Assembly: GCA_003520455.1 (NCBI GenBank)
Contig: DOUV01000738.1
Coordinates: forward strand, 1 to 5,483
Origin: Chloroflexota bacterium
GTDB lineage: Bacteria > Chloroflexota > Anaerolineae > Ardenticatenales > Ardenticatenaceae
Length of the DNA stretch: 5,483 nucleotides
Direction: 5' to 3'
The notes beneath the pieces were generated by a model. It worked only from the letters and a program-made list of their open reading frames with translations, was not told where the DNA came from and did not search any database. Every line of letters starts with the position of its first letter. Position 1 is the stretch's first letter. Shown here one piece after another: positions 4,311 through 5,483 of this stretch. The translations under genes were made by a program, and so were the position numbers.

Positions 4311-5483
4311 ATGATCGCAACCCCGCCCGTCGACGTCATCATCCCCTCGCTGAACGGCCGCGACCACCTCGCGCTCCTCCTGCCAACCCTCGCCGCACTC
4401 GACTACCCCCGCGACCGGCTCGCACTGATCGTCGTGGACAATGCCAGTGAGGATGGCACCCCCGAGTGGCTCGCAGCCCGGTGGCCGGCGGTATGCGTGC
4501 TACGCGCCGAGCGCAACCTGGGCTTTGCCGCTGCCTGCAACTGGGGCGCCCGGTCCAGCCGGGCCGAGTACGTGGCCTTCCTCAACAATGACATGCGGGT
4601 CGCGCCGGAGTGGCTGGGTGGCCTGCTCGCGCCCATCGCCGATCGAGTCGTCTGCACGGGCGGGACGATTCTCAGTTGGGACGGCCAGCGCGTGGATTTT
4701 GTCGAAGGTGCCCTCAACTGGTACGGCCGCGCCTTCCAGCGCGACCAGGGCTTGCCCTACCGCGCCGAGCGCTACGCCGATCCGCGCCCGCTACCCTTTG
4801 CCTGCGGCGGCTCGCTGCTCATCCACCGCGAGACCTTCCTGCAGGTGGGCGGCTTCGACGAGGATTTCTTCGCCTACTTCGAGGATGTTGACCTGGGCTG
4901 GCGGCTCTGGCTGCTGGGCTACCAGGTCTGGTTCGCGCCCCAGTCGGTGGCCTACCATCGCCTGCACGCGACCGGCGTCCATCTCGGCATTGCACGCCGC
5001 TACGCCCTCTCCGAGCGCAACGCGCTCTGGACCATGTTCAAGAACCTGGAGCAGCCCACGCTCGACCGGCTGCTCCCTGGCGCGTTGCTCCTCCAAACCG
5101 AGCGCGCTCTGGGCCTGGCGGCGCTGCTTCCCGATGAGATCGAGGCGGCCGAGGGCAACCTGACCGTGGCGGCACCGGCCGCCGCGATCTGGGCGGCACA
5201 GGAGGAGGCCCTGGCGGCTCTACCGGCCGTCGAGCACAAGCGCGCCTCGATTCAGTCGCGCCGCACGCTCAGCGACGCCGAGTTCTTTGCTCTATTTCCG
5301 CCTGTTCACCACAACCCACTCTTCCCGGGGCGTGCCCACAACGTGAACGAGCGCCGCTTCTGGTCCAGCGCTGGCCTGGAGCCGGAGAAAGGAGCCGGGG
5401 GCGCCGCTCGCCATCGCCCCCGGCTCCTGATCCTCTGCCACGAGAAGCTGGGCCCCAGGCTCGCCGGCCCGGCGATCCGGGCG
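4311..5483 (+). CDS. Glycosyltransferase, GT2 domain with start of a GT4-like domain (partial, right edge)
   Basis: The frame stays open from ATG 4311 to the window end: 391 codons with no stop. Residues about 7-245 are a GT-A fold GT2 domain of the rhamnosyltransferase-like type (COG1216). They show IIPSLNG (10-16), VVDNASEDGT (41-50), RNLGFAAACNWG (68-79), the metal and nucleotide site FLNND (90-94), CGGSLLIHRE (165-174) and the acid motif FEDVDLGWR (190-198). A linker of about 125 residues follows. It may carry its own conserved motif (FPPVHHNPLFPGR, 329-341). Then RLLILCHEKLGPRLAGPAIR (371-390) resembles the N-terminus of a GT4 enzyme. It would add one or two sugars to a cytoplasmic lipid-linked glycan. 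The gene lies nine bases after the ATPase stop without a clear ribosome site, suggesting translational coupling. Confidence 0.92.
   Translation, partial: MIATPPVDVIIPSLNGRDHLALLLPTLAALDYPRDRLALIVVDNASEDGTPEWLAARWPAVCVLRAERNLGFAAACNWGARSSRAEYVAFLNNDMRVAPEWLGGLLAPIADRVVCTGGTILSWDGQRVDFVEGALNWYGRAFQRDQGLPYRAERYADPRPLPFACGGSLLIHRETFLQVGGFDEDFFAYFEDVDLGWRLWLLGYQVWFAPQSVAYHRLHATGVHLGIARRYALSERNALWTMFKNLEQPTLDRLLPGALLLQTERALGLAALLPDEIEAAEGNLTVAAPAAAIWAAQEEALAALPAVEHKRASIQSRRTLSDAEFFALFPPVHHNPLFPGRAHNVNERRFWSSAGLEPEKGAGGAARHRPRLLILCHEKLGPRLAGPAIRA

Noticed and set aside
3459..4367. 302-codon minus-strand open frame
   Set aside because: Antisense shadow of the ATPase gene, which has all its motifs on the plus strand.
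4441..5163. 240-codon plus-strand open frame
   Set aside because: Ser/Arg/Pro-rich shadow of the glycosyltransferase, whose true frame runs from 4311 to the edge with clear GT2 motifs.

Overview
The window is GC-rich bacterial DNA with strong third-position G/C preference in its clear genes. Canonical Shine-Dalgarno sites, TATAAT-like -10 boxes and a Wzt-type glycan exporter ATPase fit a bacterium. The motif AAGTGTGGTATA occurs twice as an extended -10 element and reminds me of filamentous Chloroflexota. That placement is an impression, not a demonstrated assignment.

Layout, left to right. Positions 1-105 hold no secure gene, only two adjacent small palindromes and a doubtful minus-strand reading frame cut by the edge. 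An extended -10 promoter (109-117) is followed at once by a terminator-like hairpin, then by about 370 bases of hairpin-rich non-coding sequence leading to an MFS transporter gene (522-1805). A short intergenic stretch carries a second copy of the promoter motif, tightly followed by a ribosome site and a 47-residue arginine-rich small ORF (1896-2039). Positions 2040-2328 are intergenic. They hold a degenerate 9-base periodic array, a large imperfect hairpin, a dyad, and a good sigma70-type promoter (TTGATC-17-TATAAT).

That promoter appears to drive a three-gene surface-glycan operon. The first gene encodes an unrecognised protein with two predicted membrane segments and an extracytoplasmic domain (2329-2997). 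The second encodes a polysaccharide-exporter ATPase with a C-terminal Wzt-type glycan-recognition domain (2994-4301, ATGA overlap). The third encodes a large glycosyltransferase that starts as GT2 and seems to continue into a GT4-like domain, cut by the right edge (4311 onward).

The inferred job of the operon is assembly and ABC-dependent export of a cell-surface polysaccharide. The membrane permease that such an ATPase needs (Wzm type) is not in the window. The two-membrane-segment protein occupies the upstream position and is the most interesting unknown here.
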